A stretch of 7,374 nt of DNA, taken from assembly GCA_946409475.1 (NCBI GenBank), contig CAMJWQ010000172.1, positions 1 to 7,374 on the forward strand. The letters are read 5' to 3'. A model generated the notes under the pieces. It saw only the letters and a program-made list of their open reading frames with translations, searched no databases and had not been told where the DNA came from. The stretch's first letter is position 1. Every line of letters starts with the position of its first letter. Source of the stretch: an uncultured Lachnospiraceae bacterium (GTDB taxonomy: Bacteria > Bacillota > Clostridia > Lachnospirales > Lachnospiraceae). Shown here piece by piece: positions 5,560 through 7,374 of this stretch. Made by a program: the position numbers and the translations under genes.

Positions 5560-6798
5560 GTGTTTAAAAAATTATTGAATCATGAAAGTAAAATAGTAAA
5601 GCCGCGTTTAATATTGTTAGTAGGAACATTTGTATTTACTATGGGAATTCTGGTGTATTTGTTGGTACAGCAGCAAGAATGGGTAGATAAACAAAATAAA
5701 CAAATTATAGATACTGGAAAAGTAACAATAGCAATAAGAGATAATTATAATGGTATTGGTGAAAATCCCAGCATCATGGAGTTTATAGAAGAAAAGGATT
5801 CTTTGAAAAAGCTGCAAAGGGTTTATAAGGAATTAAATGAAAATCCCCAATTTACCTACGTTGAAATATTGAAGCAAGTATTTGAGTATAAAGGTTACTG
5901 CAATTTTGACCCGCAATTTATAAATGATAACAACCAGGAATATGCAAACCAATTGGTAAACGAAGAATACTATACACCATTAAAGTCGTTGCAGGTAAGC
6001 AGCAAGGTTTATGATGGGTATAATCTAAACAATCAGATTCAAGCAGGGAGTGGCTTTGCAAAAGAGAATTATGTGATACAGGATTCCATGACAGTAAAGG
6101 TTATTTTAGGCAGTAATTATAATAATTTATTTCATTTGGGAGATATATTTCATGCAAAATATCTGGGGTATGGGGATCTGACCTGTGAAGTGATTGGCTT
6201 TTTAAAGCCAGAAGCCTCAATAAATCTTGATAATAAAAAAATCTTATTAGATGATTATATTTTGGCCCCTGCTGTAAATTACATAGAAACGACCGGGATA
6301 AATGATAAATTTCAAAAAATATTATATTCTATAAAATCTACCTGTAACGTAGAATTGGTTTTTGATAATGCAGAGCAATATCATGAAATACTTAAGGAAC
6401 TAGAAAACTGTTTCAAAAAAGCGAACATAGATTATCGGTATGAAAGCAGAATCTTAGAACTGCCTAATCGGATAGACCTTTCAAAGAACATTTCGGTAGT
6501 ACTGGGGTGTTTTGGTTTATTTGTTGGGGGTATCTGTTTATACTGGTATTGTAAATTGACGCCCCTATTAAAGGTGAAAATAACAGGGGAAAGAGAAAAT
6601 TTTTCTTTTTTTCTGCATTTATTATTGGAAATAGCCATAAATGTCTTTATGAATATTTTCATCGTATTCGTAATTTTATACATTAATAATTTTCAAAGTA
6701 TATACAGCAGAGGAGTACAAGCCATTGTCTTATATAGTTTATTTACTTTTCTGACAGTAATTTTTATACAAAAAAGAAACAAGTATAATAAAAAGTAA
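5560..6798 (+). CDS. MacB/FtsX-like ABC transporter permease with a large extracytoplasmic domain
   Basis: With the GTG start the product has 412 residues. The plan is that of MacB-type permeases: a short cytoplasmic N-terminus, TM1 at about 16-37 (LILLVGTFVFTMGILVYLL), a large extracellular domain at about 38-305, then TM2 (about 311-331), TM3 (about 350-376) and TM4 (about 385-404), ending in a basic tail. The extracellular part holds LGDIFHAKYLGYGDLTCEV followed by IGFLKPE, resembling the 'GD.i.....f.VvGil' pattern of MacB_PCD domains. A basic loop between TM2 and TM3 (LKVKITGERENFS, then a Glu in LLLEIAIN) fits the usual FtsX coupling loop. Such proteins use a separate ATPase to move or sense peptides, antibiotics or lipoproteins, and none is in the window. 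Its link to the secreted small protein upstream suggests peptide export or immunity, which is inference. Codon use is more AT-rich than in the secA operon. Confidence 0.75.
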   Translation: MFKKLLNHESKIVKPRLILLVGTFVFTMGILVYLLVQQQEWVDKQNKQIIDTGKVTIAIRDNYNGIGENPSIMEFIEEKDSLKKLQRVYKELNENPQFTYVEILKQVFEYKGYCNFDPQFINDNNQEYANQLVNEEYYTPLKSLQVSSKVYDGYNLNNQIQAGSGFAKENYVIQDSMTVKVILGSNYNNLFHLGDIFHAKYLGYGDLTCEVIGFLKPEASINLDNKKILLDDYILAPAVNYIETTGINDKFQKILYSIKSTCNVELVFDNAEQYHEILKELENCFKKANIDYRYESRILELPNRIDLSKNISVVLGCFGLFVGGICLYWYCKLTPLLKVKITGERENFSFFLHLLLEIAINVFMNIFIVFVILYINNFQSIYSRGVQAIVLYSLFTFLTVIFIQKRNKYNKK

Positions 6799-6846
6799 AT
6801 AATAGGGGGTATATTCCGTAATTAACGAAACGGATTGTATAGAATC

Positions 6847-7374
6847 ATGAAAAATTTAATCGTGTATTTTCAAATGGCTGTTGAGTTCTATCTATTTGCC
6901 GGTGTTTTTTTAATTATACTTTTATATTATATCAAAAGACCACAACTTCAGTATACATGTATGGAAATTATTTTCTGTATCGGTGCCTTTATCAGTATGA
7001 TTTTTGTTATCGGACTAACAGTTGGTAATTCTGATATAGCTAATTTATCAATAAGAAGCAGACCAATAGATCCTTATTATCTTAATTTTATTCCGATATT
7101 AGGAGCTGTCGGAACGTTTTTGTCTGCAATTGGAGGAAATATAAAAAATATAATTAATTTCTTTGGCAATATAGCAATTTTTATTCCGGCAGGATATTTC
7201 TTTGGTGCTTTTTTTCTGAATGTGTTAAAGGCAAAGAAATATGTTATTTTGCTTGGGTTTATTTCATCTTTTATTATTGAATTATTTCAGATAATGGTTC
7301 GAAGGAATTTTGATATTAACGATATTCTGTTAAATACGTTTGGAATTTACGTTGGTTATTGGATTCTACGGATG
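6847..7374 (+). CDS. VanZ-like membrane protein, 3' end cut by the window
   Basis: From ATG 6847 the frame stays open for 176 codons to the right edge. It starts MKNLIVYFQMAVEFYLF and shows hydrophobic segments at about 9-28, 39-58, a hydrophobic stretch around 83-95, 104-125, 131-148 and 161-175. The VanZ-family pattern is clear: NFIPILGAVG (about 80-89), NFFGNIAIFIPAGYFFG (about 104-120), then IIELFQIMVRRNFDIND (about 143-159) with the conserved Glu-x-x-Gln and Arg-x-x-Asp-Ile-x-Asp, and NTFGIYVGY. VanZ is known from glycopeptide resistance clusters, where it lowers teicoplanin susceptibility; related proteins alter the response to cell-envelope agents. The start is uncertain: no good ribosome binding site precedes ATG 6847, an in-frame TTG lies at 6835, and AGGGGGT at 6804-6810 is too far upstream. 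It follows the permease by 48 bases, probably in the same operon. Confidence 0.8.
   Translation, partial: MKNLIVYFQMAVEFYLFAGVFLIILLYYIKRPQLQYTCMEIIFCIGAFISMIFVIGLTVGNSDIANLSIRSRPIDPYYLNFIPILGAVGTFLSAIGGNIKNIINFFGNIAIFIPAGYFFGAFFLNVLKAKKYVILLGFISSFIIELFQIMVRRNFDINDILLNTFGIYVGYWILRM

Noticed and set aside
5542..5562. TTG 5542 as start of the permease, and the out-of-frame ATG at 5558
   Set aside because: The ribosome binding site at 5546-5551 lies downstream of the TTG; the ATG frame ends after six codons. GTG 5560 fits best.
1..7374. CRISPR arrays, tRNA, rRNA and riboswitches
   Set aside because: I saw no regularly spaced repeats, cloverleaf-like segments or conserved RNA cores. Only sequence inspection was possible.

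Overview
The window is AT-rich DNA from a Gram-positive anaerobe-like bacterium. Low GC, strong AGGAGG-type ribosome binding sites, a SecA with a C-terminal zinc motif, a secA-prfB pair and a cheW in the same run all point to Bacillota, most likely a motile member of the Clostridia (Lachnospiraceae-like). That placement is inference; no rRNA or other marker is present.

The left part is housekeeping. Bases 1-290 hold a possible fragment of a minus-strand gene at the edge and a promoter-like region. ridA (291-665) follows, encoding an enamine/imine deaminase. A 214-base gap with a weak terminator-like hairpin then leads to a plus-strand run of secA (880-3444), prfB (3476-4598) and cheW (4602-5072). 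Gaps of 31 and 3 bases suggest one operon. prfB is split by an in-frame UGA and needs the classical +1 programmed frameshift, so its real start is a GTG about 90 bases upstream of the longest open frame. A strong intrinsic terminator (5097-5130) closes the operon.

The right part (about 5131-7374) looks like accessory DNA, with a different style and lower GC. A good sigma-A type promoter (TTGACA, 17 bases, TAAAAT) drives a 49-residue secreted mini-protein with a clear signal peptide (5298-5447). This small gene lies between two arms of a perfect 15-bp inverted repeat (5268-5282 and 5501-5515). Next come a MacB/FtsX-like permease with a large extracytoplasmic domain (5560-6798) and a VanZ-like membrane protein that runs off the right edge (from 6847). 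No ATPase for the permease is visible.

The most interesting reading is that the right part is a small secreted-peptide locus with its transport or immunity genes. The peptide may be a bacteriocin, a signalling peptide or a frameshifted relic. The peptide, the inverted repeat and the permease are visible in the sequence; the functional link is inference.
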